Of a DNA stretch of 64,000 bases, positions 34,289 to 43,588 are shown piece by piece (within the stretch, counting starts at the first letter, position 1; each line of letters begins with the position of its first letter). Source of the stretch: DAOPJM01 sp035399665 (GTDB lineage Bacteria > Bacillota > Clostridia > Christensenellales > CAG-138); assembly GCA_035399665.1 (NCBI GenBank), contig DAOPJM010000007.1:3567-67566 (forward strand), given 5' to 3'. A program made the position numbers and the translations under genes. The notes under the pieces were generated by a model. The model was not told where the DNA came from, did no database searches, and was given only the letters and a program-made list of their open reading frames with translations.

Positions 34289-35169
34289 TACAGTTCACCT
34301 CCCGCCAGGATGATAGCTTGGGTCAAGGCTCGTTTTGCAAGCTCGTGTGCAAGCTGAACGCGGAACTCCTTGGTGGCGCGCCAGCTTGTACGCGGATTGA
34401 CGTCGTTTAGTGCGGCGTTCGCGAACTCCATAACCGTCTCGTTGGAAACCGACTTGCCCTTGGCGGCGGCCTCCGCTGAGTATGCGCGCATCGGGATAGG
34501 TCCCGCGACGCCATAACCTATCCTTGCCCGCTCTATCATCTTCTTGTCGTCGGACAGCACGACGTTCACGGAACAGCCCGTGGTCGCTATGTCCATGGCG
34601 TTCCGCATCGCGTACTTTATGTAATGTCCGAAACAGTTTTCATAGCTTTCCTTTGGAATGAGTATCGCCGTAAGCAGCTCCTCGTGTGTTAACGCGGTCT
34701 TGCCGGCGGAGATATAGTGGTCCTTTATGGGAACGCGCCTCACACCCTCGGGACCCGTATACTCCATGACCGCCTCATAAGCGGTCAGGGTGGACGCCGA
34801 GTCCGCGCTCGTTACGCCGTTTGAGACGTTACCGCCTATGGTGCCGATATTGCGTATCTGCGGGCCTCCCACCATGTCCACGGCTTCGCCCAAAACCTTA
34901 ATATACTTGTTTATGAGCGGGTCGCGGGTGATGTGGGAAAAGCTCGTCAGAGGGAGTATCCGAAGCGTTCCGTCGTCGTCCATCGACACTCCGCGAAGGG
35001 CGTCGATGCCATAAATGCTCACAAGCTCGCTTCCCGCAAGCCTGCCCTCGCGCATTTGAATAAGCACGTCACTGCCGCCTGCGATGATCTTCGCCTTCGG
35101 GTGCGCCATCAGCAGCGTTACGGCTTCCTCTACCGAGTTTGCTTCATATAATGCCTTAATGTCGTACAT
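34288..35169 (-). CDS. xdhB: Xanthine dehydrogenase, FAD-binding subunit
   Basis: A 293-residue flavoprotein of the CO dehydrogenase-medium-chain/XdhB family. FAD-binding motifs are AKIIAGGSDVLIQMREG near residue 29 and TIGGNVSNGVTSADSA near residue 110; the C-terminal domain has ARIGYGVAGPIPMRA. It transfers electrons to NAD+ or another acceptor. It lies 9 bp after xdhA, with GGAGG before ATG. Confidence 0.93.
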   Translation of the reverse strand: MYDIKALYEANSVEEAVTLLMAHPKAKIIAGGSDVLIQMREGRLAGSELVSIYGIDALRGVSMDDDGTLRILPLTSFSHITRDPLINKYIKVLGEAVDMVGGPQIRNIGTIGGNVSNGVTSADSASTLTAYEAVMEYTGPEGVRRVPIKDHYISAGKTALTHEELLTAILIPKESYENCFGHYIKYAMRNAMDIATTGCSVNVVLSDDKKMIERARIGYGVAGPIPMRAYSAEAAAKGKSVSNETVMEFANAALNDVNPRTSWRATKEFRVQLAHELAKRALTQAIILAGGEL

Positions 35170-35178
35170 AGAGCCTCC

Positions 35179-37464
35179 TTACAGCAGCCCTTCCTCACGG
35201 AAGCGGGCGAAAAGCGTATGCGGATTCAGCGGAGCCTTGTTGACGGAAACGCCTGTCGCCATCAGTACCGCGTTTCGAATGGCGGGCGCGCCGGGGACAG
35301 CGGGCGGTTCACCCAAGGCCTTCGTACCGAACGCGCTCGTAGGTTCGTAGTTCTCCACGAATTCAGCCTCCAGATGCGGATGATCCATCATGGTGGAGAG
35401 CTTGTAATCCAAAAGGTTGTTGTTCAATACCCTTCCAGTCTTGGGATCAAGTATCATCTGTTCGGAAAGGCCATAGCCTATCGCCATGCTCATGCCGCCG
35501 TGTACCTGCGCCTCCGCAAGAGCAGGGTTAATCAATCTGCCGCAGTCATGAACATTTACGATATTCAGCAGCTTCACCTTGCACAGCGGGATATCGACCT
35601 CGACCTCGGCGAAGGAGCAGCCGAACGAATAGGCGTTGCTCTTGACCTGATAGGTGGATTCGGCGGTCATATGCTCGCTGTGCGTGAGGCTGTACAAAGC
35701 CTCGGTCGCAAGCTCGGCAAGGCTGATTTGTACGGCGTTATCGGACTTTCTGACTATATTTCCGTCTACTATATCAAGGTTGTCAACCTGCATTCTGCAA
35801 AGCTCATGGGCGTAAGCGAGTATGCGATCCTTCAACAATGAAGCGGTCTGCATTATGGAAAAGCCACCGACATAGGTCTGTCTTGAAGCGTATGCGCCTG
35901 TTCCGAATGGCGTAACGTCAGTGTCCTGCCGGGAGATCATATGAACCTTATCGAAGGGTATCCCCAAAACCTCTGCCGTCATCTGAGCAAAAGCGGTGTC
36001 CGCGCCCTGCCCTATCTCGGTTTCGGCAAGCTGAACCTGTACTGAGCCATCCTGGTTAAGTACCATGCGCGACGAGGAGCTTTCAAGCGAAATCGGCCAA
36101 ACAGCCGTGTTGTACCAGAATATGCTCATGCCGATGCCCCGCCGAATATCGCCCGTTTGGTTCGCGTATTTCTTGCGCTTCTCGTCCCAATGTATGTACG
36201 CCTTGCCCTTTTCAATACACTGATTTAGGCTGTCGAAGTAGTTGACATTCTTGGAGAAGCCGTCCGTGTAGCCGACAGGCATCATGTTCTTGCGTCTGAA
36301 CTCTATTGGGTCGAAGCCCATGCCGTGAACTATGTCCTCGATATGGCTTTCAAGCGCGAAGGTGATCTGCGGTATGCCGTAGCCGCGCATGGCTCCCGCC
36401 ACGGGACTGTTGGTAAATACCGTATACGCGTCGCACTTGCACGCCGTACCCGTCTTGTATATCTGGCGGAAAGCAGAGGTGCCTTTGGCCATTATGCCGT
36501 GGCCGTGCGAAGCGTAAGCGCCTTGGTTGGAATACGCTTCCATCTTCCTTGCGACAAGCGTTCCGTCAGCGCTGACATAGCTTGTGAAATGGAACTTTAT
36601 GGCGTGGCGCACTCGGTTTGAAACGAATGTTTCCTCCCTCGAAACGTCAAGCTTTACAAGCCTTCCGCCAAGCTGTTGACAAACCCACGCGCACAGAGGC
36701 TCATACAGCGCGTCCTGCTTGTTGCCGAAGCCGCCGCCGATATAGGGCTTGATAAGACGGACATTACCCCAAGGTATGCCCAAGGCCTGTCCCACAACCC
36801 TGCGAACGATGTGCGGAATCTGAGTGGACGAGGTAACGACCATCTTACCCGCTTCCTCTTTGGCAAAGCAAATGAAGTTCTCAATATGGCAATGCTGCAC
36901 CATGGGGGTTTCGTACCAACCCTCAAAGCGCGTCAAGCCTTCCTGTTTGATGGCGGCCTCATAGTCGCCGTCCTCATAGGATGTGGTTCCAAGTATGTTA
37001 TGGGGGAAACGCTCATGCAGCTGCGGAGCGCCATCCTTGACCGCTTCAATTGGGTCCAAGACGAAGGGCAAAACATCATACTCCACCTTCACAAGCCTTG
37101 CGGCGCGGGCTGCCGCAATCTCGTCTCTTGCGACTACCGCCGCGACGTCGTCCCCATAGAAACGTACCCTGTCAGTCAAAACGAGCCTGTCCGCAACGTC
37201 CTGATGATGCGGGTCGGTAGACCACGGATGCCCCGCCGTCGGAAAATAGTACTTGGGCGCGTCAAAGCAGGTAAACACCTTTACTACGCCTTCAACCTGC
37301 ATAGCTTCGGAAATGTCTATGCTTTTGACAATTCCGTTGGCTATGGTGGAGTGTACGATCTTGATTATCAGCGCGCCCTTGTCCGCCAAATCGTCGGTGT
37401 ACATGGCTCTGCCTGTCACCTTGTCGGGCGCATCGACCCTTGGGACGCTCTTGCCTACTATCAT
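35179..37464 (-). CDS. xdhA: Xanthine dehydrogenase, molybdopterin-binding subunit
   Basis: The 761-residue catalytic subunit hydroxylates hypoxanthine and xanthine at molybdenum. It starts with VPRVDAPDKVTGRAMYTDDL. Cofactor and substrate residues are visible: GGGFGNKQDA, the Arg in GAMRGYGIPQ that contacts purines, ETEIGQGADTA around the molybdopterin, and the catalytic base Glu in ALGEPPAVPGAP. Length and order fit the E. coli XdhA type. Cofactor synthesis genes are not in the window. It follows adenine deaminase by 9 bp. Confidence 0.93.
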   Translation of the reverse strand: MIVGKSVPRVDAPDKVTGRAMYTDDLADKGALIIKIVHSTIANGIVKSIDISEAMQVEGVVKVFTCFDAPKYYFPTAGHPWSTDPHHQDVADRLVLTDRVRFYGDDVAAVVARDEIAAARAARLVKVEYDVLPFVLDPIEAVKDGAPQLHERFPHNILGTTSYEDGDYEAAIKQEGLTRFEGWYETPMVQHCHIENFICFAKEEAGKMVVTSSTQIPHIVRRVVGQALGIPWGNVRLIKPYIGGGFGNKQDALYEPLCAWVCQQLGGRLVKLDVSREETFVSNRVRHAIKFHFTSYVSADGTLVARKMEAYSNQGAYASHGHGIMAKGTSAFRQIYKTGTACKCDAYTVFTNSPVAGAMRGYGIPQITFALESHIEDIVHGMGFDPIEFRRKNMMPVGYTDGFSKNVNYFDSLNQCIEKGKAYIHWDEKRKKYANQTGDIRRGIGMSIFWYNTAVWPISLESSSSRMVLNQDGSVQVQLAETEIGQGADTAFAQMTAEVLGIPFDKVHMISRQDTDVTPFGTGAYASRQTYVGGFSIMQTASLLKDRILAYAHELCRMQVDNLDIVDGNIVRKSDNAVQISLAELATEALYSLTHSEHMTAESTYQVKSNAYSFGCSFAEVEVDIPLCKVKLLNIVNVHDCGRLINPALAEAQVHGGMSMAIGYGLSEQMILDPKTGRVLNNNLLDYKLSTMMDHPHLEAEFVENYEPTSAFGTKALGEPPAVPGAPAIRNAVLMATGVSVNKAPLNPHTLFARFREEGLL

Positions 37465-37473
37465 ATTAACCTC

Positions 37474-39174
37474 CTACTCCTCATTATTTACAAATCGGGC
37501 GTTCACGACGTCGAATACACCCATGTCGGTAAGTCTCGCTTCGGGTATTACGGGCAGCGCCACAAACGAAAGCTTGACAAAGGGATCGGAGCCGTTCCAT
37601 GAGCCTATCGTCTTGAGCTTGTTCAGTAAATCCTCCTGCCCCTTGATTATCTGTGCAAGCGGTGCGTCACTCATAAGCCCCGCTATGGGAAGCTGCAGCT
37701 TTGAAAGCACCTTGCTATTGTGAATGACCACGAATCCCCCGCCGCATTCCTCTAAGGCATCTACGGCTTTGAGCATATCCGCGTCGTTGTCGCCAGCTAC
37801 GATAAGGTTGTGGGAATCATGTCCCACGGTCGTGCCTATCGCGCCCTCATGCAGCCTTATCCCGCGCAGTACTCCAAGACCTATCTTGCCGCTGGCGTGG
37901 TGGCGTTCAAGTACCGCAAGCTTTAGGAGATCCTCGTTTGGCATGAACAACCCGTTCTCGGTCGGAACCTCCTCAAAGCTGAGCTTGGTGGTAAGTTCGT
38001 TGTCATCCATGCTTATCACGGGCGTGACGCCCTTCACCTCAAGGTCGAAGCAATTGGGTTTTCTTGCCGCCAAATGCACGCTGTTGTATATCTTTGGATC
38101 AGGCTTCAACACGCTGTCCGCGGCCGGCTTGAACACCTTGCCATCAGTCAAGACCATTTCCGCGTTGAAGTCCGTAAGGTTGTCAAACAATACCATGTCG
38201 GCATGATAGCCGGGAGCGATAGCACCTTTTCTTGTAAGCCCGTAGTTCTCCGCCGCGTTGATGGTACCCATCTGCACCGCCGCTATCGGGTCGATCCCGT
38301 TTGCCACGGCTCGCCTTAAAATGTAATTGATGTGACCTTCCCTCTGTATGTTCTCAAGATGCTTATCATCGGTGCAGAACATCATGCGGTTGGTGGGCAA
38401 ATGCTCCTTTGCTATCCTTGCCATGATGTCCTCTATGCCCCTGCACGCGGAACCCAGCCTAAGCTGGATGTGCATACCTCGGCTCATCTTCTCGTAGACC
38501 TCCTCAAAGACGGTACACTCGTGGTCCGTCCTCGGCCCCGCCACGCAATAGGCGTTCAGCCTGTCGCCCATCAGCAGCGGTGCGTGACCGTCTATCGGAC
38601 GATTGAAGAAGAGCTGAAGCTTGTCAAGTATCTCGCCCTCACCCGAAGTGGCGGAAATATAGTCCATAAGCTCCGCTAAGCCTATTACCCTTGGATGGTT
38701 CAAAAACTGCTCCATGTCGCGGGCGACTATCTTCGCGCCGCTCGTCTCAAAAGCGGTACACGGAACACATGAAGGTATCATGAAGAATACGGAAAGCGGA
38801 AGCCACTCGGTCTGGTCAAGCATATACTGAATGCCGTCTACTCCGCAGACGTTGGCTATCTCGTGCGGATCGGTTACAACGGATGTGGTTCCCTGCATTA
38901 GGACGCAGTCGGCGAATCGCGAGGGGTGCGCCATGGATGATTCAATGTGTACATGAGCGTCGATAAGCCCCGGGCAAAGGTACTTGCCCTGCGCGTCGAT
39001 CTCCTCCTTGCCCGAATAAGAGCCGACGCCCAGGATGATTCCGTCCCTGACGGCAACGTCGCCGTGTTGAATCTGACCCGTGAATACGTTTACAATGTTA
39101 GCGTTCTTTATCACTAACGCCGCATTGCGATTTGCGGCATTCAAAATAGCATTGCGAAGTCTGGTCTTATCCAT
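37474..39174 (-). CDS. ade: Adenine deaminase
   Basis: A 566-residue amidohydrolase converting adenine to hypoxanthine and ammonia, the first step of the operon's pathway. Motifs: PGLIDAHVHIESSM (metal ligands), GTTSVVTDPHEIANVCG, IDGHAPLL, and FCTDDKHLENI; the C-terminal AdeC domain has TTVGHDSHNLIVAGDND. The start at 39174 has AAAGGAAGGTG 6 nt upstream; an upstream in-frame ATG at 39213 lies at or before the predicted promoter and lacks a ribosome binding site. It is first in an operon with xdhA, xdhB and xdhC, giving a route from adenine through hypoxanthine and xanthine to urate. Confidence 0.94.
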   Translation of the reverse strand: MDKTRLRNAILNAANRNAALVIKNANIVNVFTGQIQHGDVAVRDGIILGVGSYSGKEEIDAQGKYLCPGLIDAHVHIESSMAHPSRFADCVLMQGTTSVVTDPHEIANVCGVDGIQYMLDQTEWLPLSVFFMIPSCVPCTAFETSGAKIVARDMEQFLNHPRVIGLAELMDYISATSGEGEILDKLQLFFNRPIDGHAPLLMGDRLNAYCVAGPRTDHECTVFEEVYEKMSRGMHIQLRLGSACRGIEDIMARIAKEHLPTNRMMFCTDDKHLENIQREGHINYILRRAVANGIDPIAAVQMGTINAAENYGLTRKGAIAPGYHADMVLFDNLTDFNAEMVLTDGKVFKPAADSVLKPDPKIYNSVHLAARKPNCFDLEVKGVTPVISMDDNELTTKLSFEEVPTENGLFMPNEDLLKLAVLERHHASGKIGLGVLRGIRLHEGAIGTTVGHDSHNLIVAGDNDADMLKAVDALEECGGGFVVIHNSKVLSKLQLPIAGLMSDAPLAQIIKGQEDLLNKLKTIGSWNGSDPFVKLSFVALPVIPEARLTDMGVFDVVNARFVNNEE

Positions 39175-39196
39175 TATATTCACCTTCCTTTTGAGC

Positions 39197-39205
39197 AGTA
39201 TACCA
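39197..39205 (-). promoter_or_regulatory. Extended -10 promoter of the ade-xdh operon
   Basis: Leftward TGG followed by TATACT (39202-39197). No good -35 is seen. Transcription should begin near 39190, leaving about 16 nt that include the ribosome binding site. No purine riboswitch fits. Confidence 0.55.
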
Positions 39206-39394
39206 CACCACACGCGATAATGGAAGAGGTTTTTGGTAAAACTCGTCCGACTATGTATTATTTCCCGTTCTATTCACATTGCCGCCACAGAAAAAGCCTA
39301 ATGCAAAAGTATCAGTTATGGTACTCTTTTCGACCGCTTTTGACAGGATTATGTAGAATAATCTCATTTCTTTCCAAATTCATGTAAAAACACG
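39206..39394. other. Intergenic region between divergent ade and the DAACS symporter
   Basis: Part of a 349-bp gene-free stretch (39175-39523). Apart from the two divergent promoters I see no gene, no purine riboswitch consensus, and no convincing terminator. The A/T-rich part near 39340-39390 could hold regulator sites, but none stands out. Confidence 0.4.
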
Positions 39395-39422
39395 TTGACA
39401 ATATATCAAAATTGTGTAATAA
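39395..39422 (+). promoter_or_regulatory. Promoter of the DAACS symporter gene
   Basis: TTGACA (39395-39400), 16-bp spacer and TAATAA (39417-39422). The resulting leader is about 95 nt, longer than most in the window, and ends in AAAAGGAGAAGGGG before the ATG at 39524. Confidence 0.65.
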
Positions 39423-39523
39423 TTGTGACAAGCAACATTCGGAAGGCATAACGGGGGAAGTGTTTTTCGGTCGTTCCTCTGCATATCTTTTCGAATAAGC
39501 GAATAACAAAAGGAGAAGGGGAA

Positions 39524-40765
39524 ATGGAAAAAACTGGAAAGAAGAAGTTTAAAATGACCCTGTCGCTATGGATTTTCGTAGCGATGGTCGCAGGTATCAT
39601 CGCGGGTATCTGCCTCACCTCACAAGCGGCTTTTGTGTCAACATACATCAAGCCGTTCGGTACTATCTTTGTTAATCTGCTCAAATTCATCGTTGTTCCC
39701 GTCGTACTGCTCTCCATCATCTGCGGCATGATTCAGATGAAGGACATCAAAAAGGTCGGTTCTATCGGTTGGAAAACCATAGTCTACTACCTTGCGACAA
39801 CGGCTATCGCTATCGTCATCGGCTTAATCTTCGCCAACGTCTTCAAGGGCGTATTCCCGAAGCTGGCCACGACTGACCTTGTTTACGAGGCCAAGACAGC
39901 CAACTTCATGGACACCATCGTTGCCATATTCCCGTCCAACCTCTGGAACTCGCTGGTAAGCGCCAACATGCTGCAGGTCATCGTTATCGCTCTGCTGTTG
40001 GGCTCCGGCGTGCTGCTTGCCGGTGAGAAGGGTCTGACTGCCAAGAACGTATTTGAGAGCCTCAACGAAGTCATTAACAAGGTTCTTATGTTCATCATCA
40101 AGCTCACGCCCATCGGCGTATTCTGCCTGATGACCGACACCGTCGCCAGCAATGGCCCGAAGATTCTGACCTCTCTTGCCATCGTTTTGGGCGTCGCGTA
40201 TCTTGCGTACATCGTACACCTGCTGCTCACCTACTCGCTGTCCGTCAAGTTCCTGGGCGGTCTGAACCCGTGGAAGTTCCTCAAGGGCATGATTCCCGCG
40301 ATGATCTTCGCATTCACCTCGACCTCCTCCGTCGCCACGCTGCCCCTCACCAAGGAGTGTACCGACAATCTCGGAGCCGATCCTGAATACAGCTCGTTCA
40401 TCCTCCCGCTCGGCGCGACAATCAATATGGACGGTACCGCCATCTACATGGGCGTCGCCTCCGTCTTTATCGCCTGCTGCTACGGCATTGAGCTGACCAT
40501 AGGGCAGATGCTCATGATTATCATCACCGCAACGCTGGCTTCCATCGGAACAGCGGGCGTATCCGGCGCGGGCGTGATCATGCTTGCCATGGTTTTACAG
40601 AGTGTCAACCTGCCCGTCGAAGGCATAGCGCTTATCATAGGTATCGACAAACTGTTCGACATGGGCCGCACAACGCTGAACATCGTCGGCGACGCAACCT
40701 GCGCCATCTTCGTAACGAGAGCGGAGGAAAAGAAAGCCGCAAGACTCGCCAAGAAGAACGCATAG
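39524..40765 (+). CDS. Dicarboxylate/amino acid:cation symporter (DAACS family)
   Basis: A 413-residue secondary transporter of the GltP/DctA/SstT fold, importing glutamate, aspartate, serine or C4-dicarboxylates with Na+ or H+. Hallmarks: the Ser-rich hairpin FTSTSSVATLPLT, the NMDGTAIY motif in helix 7, and the substrate-binding helix 8 sequence DKLFDMGRTTLNIVGDA. The Arg in this last motif favours acidic substrates. It is monocistronic, with its own promoter and a terminator. Confidence 0.92.
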   Translation: MEKTGKKKFKMTLSLWIFVAMVAGIIAGICLTSQAAFVSTYIKPFGTIFVNLLKFIVVPVVLLSIICGMIQMKDIKKVGSIGWKTIVYYLATTAIAIVIGLIFANVFKGVFPKLATTDLVYEAKTANFMDTIVAIFPSNLWNSLVSANMLQVIVIALLLGSGVLLAGEKGLTAKNVFESLNEVINKVLMFIIKLTPIGVFCLMTDTVASNGPKILTSLAIVLGVAYLAYIVHLLLTYSLSVKFLGGLNPWKFLKGMIPAMIFAFTSTSSVATLPLTKECTDNLGADPEYSSFILPLGATINMDGTAIYMGVASVFIACCYGIELTIGQMLMIIITATLASIGTAGVSGAGVIMLAMVLQSVNLPVEGIALIIGIDKLFDMGRTTLNIVGDATCAIFVTRAEEKKAARLAKKNA

Positions 40766-40798
40766 CGTTCGAGAATCCAAAGACCGAAAACAAGCTTC

Positions 40799-40831
40799 AA
40801 AAGCCATCCTGTAAGGGGTGGCTTTTGTCTT
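40799..40831 (+). terminator. Intrinsic terminator after the DAACS symporter
   Basis: AAAAGCCATCC (40799-40809) pairs with GGGTGGCTTTT, including a G-T wobble, across a short loop, followed by GTCTTG. Its tail overlaps the start of the next promoter. Confidence 0.75.
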
Positions 40832-40858
40832 GTCAAAAGCATCAAGGTATGTTATTAT
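40830..40858 (+). promoter_or_regulatory. Promoter of the PAP2 phosphatase gene
   Basis: TTGTCA (40830-40835), 17-bp spacer, TATTAT (40853-40858). The ATG at 40880 has GGGAGGTGG upstream. Confidence 0.7.
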
Positions 40859-40879
40859 CATGTAAACGGGAGGTGGCTT

Positions 40880-41809
40880 ATGTCGCTGTTATATTTCTTT
40901 GAAGGGATTCGTAACCCCATCCTGGACTTCTTCTTCTCCTACATCACCTACTTTGGTGAGGAAACGGCGTTCTTGGTCATAGCCATAGTCGTGTTCTGGT
41001 GCTTCTCGAAGCGCACGGGTTACTACCTCTTATGCATATCCATGATAGGCAACGCCATAAACGGCGCCCTAAAGCTGCTGTTTCGCATCCCGCGTCCGTG
41101 GGTGAAGGATGAGAATTTCACCATAGTCGAATCCGCACGGGAGGCGGCCGGCGGTTACTCCTTCCCAAGCGGACACACGCAGAGCGCGGTCGGCTTGTTC
41201 GGCGGTATTGCGCTGTCAACTAAGCGTACTTGGCTTCGCGTCGTCTGCATAATTGTTCCCATACTCGTAGCAATCTCGCGAATGTACCTTGGCGTGCATA
41301 CCCCGCTCGATGTTGGCGTGGGCTTTGCCATATCGCTCGCGCTGATCTTTGCGCTGCGCCCCCTCTTTACCCATAATGAAAGCAACGTTTCGTTCGCGCT
41401 GCTTCTCTGCTTTTTCTGCGCGGTCGCCTACCTGCTCTTTGTCGAGCTGTTCCCCTTCCCCGCCGATATCGATTCCGCGAACTATACCTCTGGGCTGAAG
41501 CTTGCCTACACCCTGCTTGGCGTCACCGCCGCGCTTCCCATAGCTCACTTTCTTGATGAAAATTACCTCAAAAGCGACGTTCGCGCTGCTTGGTGGGCGC
41601 AAATTATCAAATGCGTTATTGGGCTTGGGCTGCTCCTTGCGGTCAAAGAGCTGCTGCGCTCCCCTCTTGAGTCTCTGCTCGGCGATATTTACGCTGCAAG
41701 GGCGCTGCGATACTTCATCATGGTCATCTTCGCCATCAACGTTTGGCCGCTGACCTTCAGACTTTTCTCAAAAACCAATAAAGCTGCGAATCCTGCCGCG
41801 ACGCGGTAA
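40880..41809 (+). CDS. PAP2-family membrane phosphatase
   Basis: A 309-residue polytopic membrane protein with the three PAP2 motifs in order: KLLFRIPRP, SFPSGHTQSA (catalytic His) and SRMYLGVHTPLDV. The N-terminal part resembles undecaprenyl- or lipid-phosphate phosphatases; after residue 165 there are about four further membrane segments. It probably dephosphorylates a lipid pyrophosphate, possibly undecaprenyl pyrophosphate in cell-wall recycling (inference). The PepF gene follows after 30 bp and may be co-transcribed. Confidence 0.87.
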   Translation: MSLLYFFEGIRNPILDFFFSYITYFGEETAFLVIAIVVFWCFSKRTGYYLLCISMIGNAINGALKLLFRIPRPWVKDENFTIVESAREAAGGYSFPSGHTQSAVGLFGGIALSTKRTWLRVVCIIVPILVAISRMYLGVHTPLDVGVGFAISLALIFALRPLFTHNESNVSFALLLCFFCAVAYLLFVELFPFPADIDSANYTSGLKLAYTLLGVTAALPIAHFLDENYLKSDVRAAWWAQIIKCVIGLGLLLAVKELLRSPLESLLGDIYAARALRYFIMVIFAINVWPLTFRLFSKTNKAANPAATR

Positions 41810-41839
41810 CAAAATATCAACAAACAAACGGAGGAATTT

Positions 41840-43588
41840 ATGGACGGAAAATGGTCTTTGGATGTACTCTACACGGGCTTTGACGAGCAGTACAAAGCCG
41901 ACGTTGCGGAGCTTGACAGGCTCATCGCGGAGTATAAGGCTTTGGTTGACGCTCCCGACGAGGGGCTTGCCGAAAGCTTTTTTGAGCTTAGTGAGAGTAT
42001 TCACACACTTGTGGAAAAACTCTATACCTACCCGGGACTGCGCTGCGCCGCAGACACACGCGACTCGGAGGCTATGGCGTACACCGGTCGTCTGATGGCA
42101 AGACTTTCGGAGCTTGCCGCGCCCGAAGCCGCTGTCAAGCAGCGTATCGCAAAGCTGCCCGACCTTGACAAGCAGATTGAAGCCTCTCCCCTTTTACAGC
42201 AGTACAGCTACTTTATCGGCAACTTGGTCAAGGACAGCAAGCATTTGCTTGCGCCGCGTGAGGAACGCATAGTCGCCGAGATGGACATCAGCGGCGGCGA
42301 TGCATGGTCTCAGCTTCAGTCCTATGTGACCTCTACCGTACTTTGTGACTATCGCGGCGAGAAGATAGGCCTGTCGGCGGTGCGCAACTTAGCTTACGAC
42401 CCTGATCCTTCAGTGCGCAAGGACGCCTATGAAGCGGAGCTTTCAGCATACAAGCAGATTCAGGACCCCGTGGCGTTCTCCTTAAACAGCATCAAGCTGC
42501 AGTGTATCAATATCTCCAAGCTGCGCGGCTTCGAATCGCCTCTTTCCCGCACCCTGTACGAGAATCGCATGAAGAAGGAGACCTTGGACGCGCTGCTTTC
42601 AGCCATGCGCGACTACATGCCCAAGTTCCGCGAATATATGCGAGCGAAGGGCAAGGCATTGGGTCATGAAAACGGGCTTCCTTGGTACGATATGTTCGCG
42701 CCCATGGGCAAGAGTGACCGCAAGTTCAGCGTGTCCGATTCAAAGGACGTGCTGCTCGACCTGTTCGGACGCTTTGACAAGCAGCTTGCCGACATGATGG
42801 AGCGCGCCTATGACGAGGACTGGATCGACTTCTTCCCGCGTGAGGGCAAGACGGGCGGAGCATTCTGCTGCTCCATCAACTCCATAAACCAGAGCCGTAT
42901 ACTCACCAACTTTGACGGCAGCTTCTCCGACATCTGCACCCTTGCGCATGAGCTTGGTCATGCCTTCCATAATCAGATGCTGGCGGGCCACAGGCCGCTC
43001 AACATGGAGTACTGTATGCCTCTTGCGGAGACAGCCTCAACCTTCAACGAGAACGTCCTTATGGACAAGGCCATAGTGACGGCTGCCGACGCTGATGAGA
43101 AGCTTGCCTTTATCGAGGGTCAGCTTTGCGACGCAAATCAGATAATCTGCGACATATACTCAAGATACCTCTTTGAGACCGCTGTATTTGCGGCGCGTCC
43201 CGAGGAGTTCATGATGGCCGACAAGCTTTGCGAGCTGATGCTCAACGCTCAGCGCGAGGCCTACGGCGATGGGCTTGACCCCGATGCACTCCACCCCTAT
43301 ATGTGGGTTTGCAAGAGCCACTATTACAGCGCGGGGCTGTCCTTCTATAACTTCCCGTATGCGTTCGGCGGACTTTTCGCAAGGGGTCTGTACGCCAAGT
43401 ACAAGACCGAGGGCGACGCGTTCATCCCGCAGTACAAGAAGCTGCTGCACGCGACAACGGTCATGGACGTTGAACAGACCGCCGCAATCGCGGGCATAGA
43501 CCTCACCGACAAGGCTTTCTGGGCGATGAGCCTGCAGTCCATTGCCGATGAAATCGATGAGTTTATCGCGCTTGTCGAAGATAAGTAA
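41840..43588 (+). CDS. pepF: M3-family oligoendopeptidase F-like metallopeptidase
   Basis: A 582-residue cytoplasmic zinc oligopeptidase. The zinc motif is AHELGHAFHN near residue 370, and the third ligand is expected in ETASTFNE about 27 residues later. The all-helical N-terminal domain and the C-terminal YFNFPYAFG-like segment (SFYNFPYAFGGLFARG) match the PepF clade. ATG has CGGAGGA upstream. The stop codon shares a base with the following alpha-galactosidase start (TAATG). Confidence 0.93.
   Translation: MDGKWSLDVLYTGFDEQYKADVAELDRLIAEYKALVDAPDEGLAESFFELSESIHTLVEKLYTYPGLRCAADTRDSEAMAYTGRLMARLSELAAPEAAVKQRIAKLPDLDKQIEASPLLQQYSYFIGNLVKDSKHLLAPREERIVAEMDISGGDAWSQLQSYVTSTVLCDYRGEKIGLSAVRNLAYDPDPSVRKDAYEAELSAYKQIQDPVAFSLNSIKLQCINISKLRGFESPLSRTLYENRMKKETLDALLSAMRDYMPKFREYMRAKGKALGHENGLPWYDMFAPMGKSDRKFSVSDSKDVLLDLFGRFDKQLADMMERAYDEDWIDFFPREGKTGGAFCCSINSINQSRILTNFDGSFSDICTLAHELGHAFHNQMLAGHRPLNMEYCMPLAETASTFNENVLMDKAIVTAADADEKLAFIEGQLCDANQIICDIYSRYLFETAVFAARPEEFMMADKLCELMLNAQREAYGDGLDPDALHPYMWVCKSHYYSAGLSFYNFPYAFGGLFARGLYAKYKTEGDAFIPQYKKLLHATTVMDVEQTAAIAGIDLTDKAFWAMSLQSIADEIDEFIALVEDK

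Noticed and set aside
36676..37602. A long open frame (308 codons) opposite xdhA
   Set aside because: It lies wholly antisense to a clear xanthine dehydrogenase gene, has no recognisable motif, and is explained by codon bias of the real gene.
39206..39520. Purine riboswitch between ade and the symporter gene
   Set aside because: No purine riboswitch core is present, and the ade leader is only about 16 nt.
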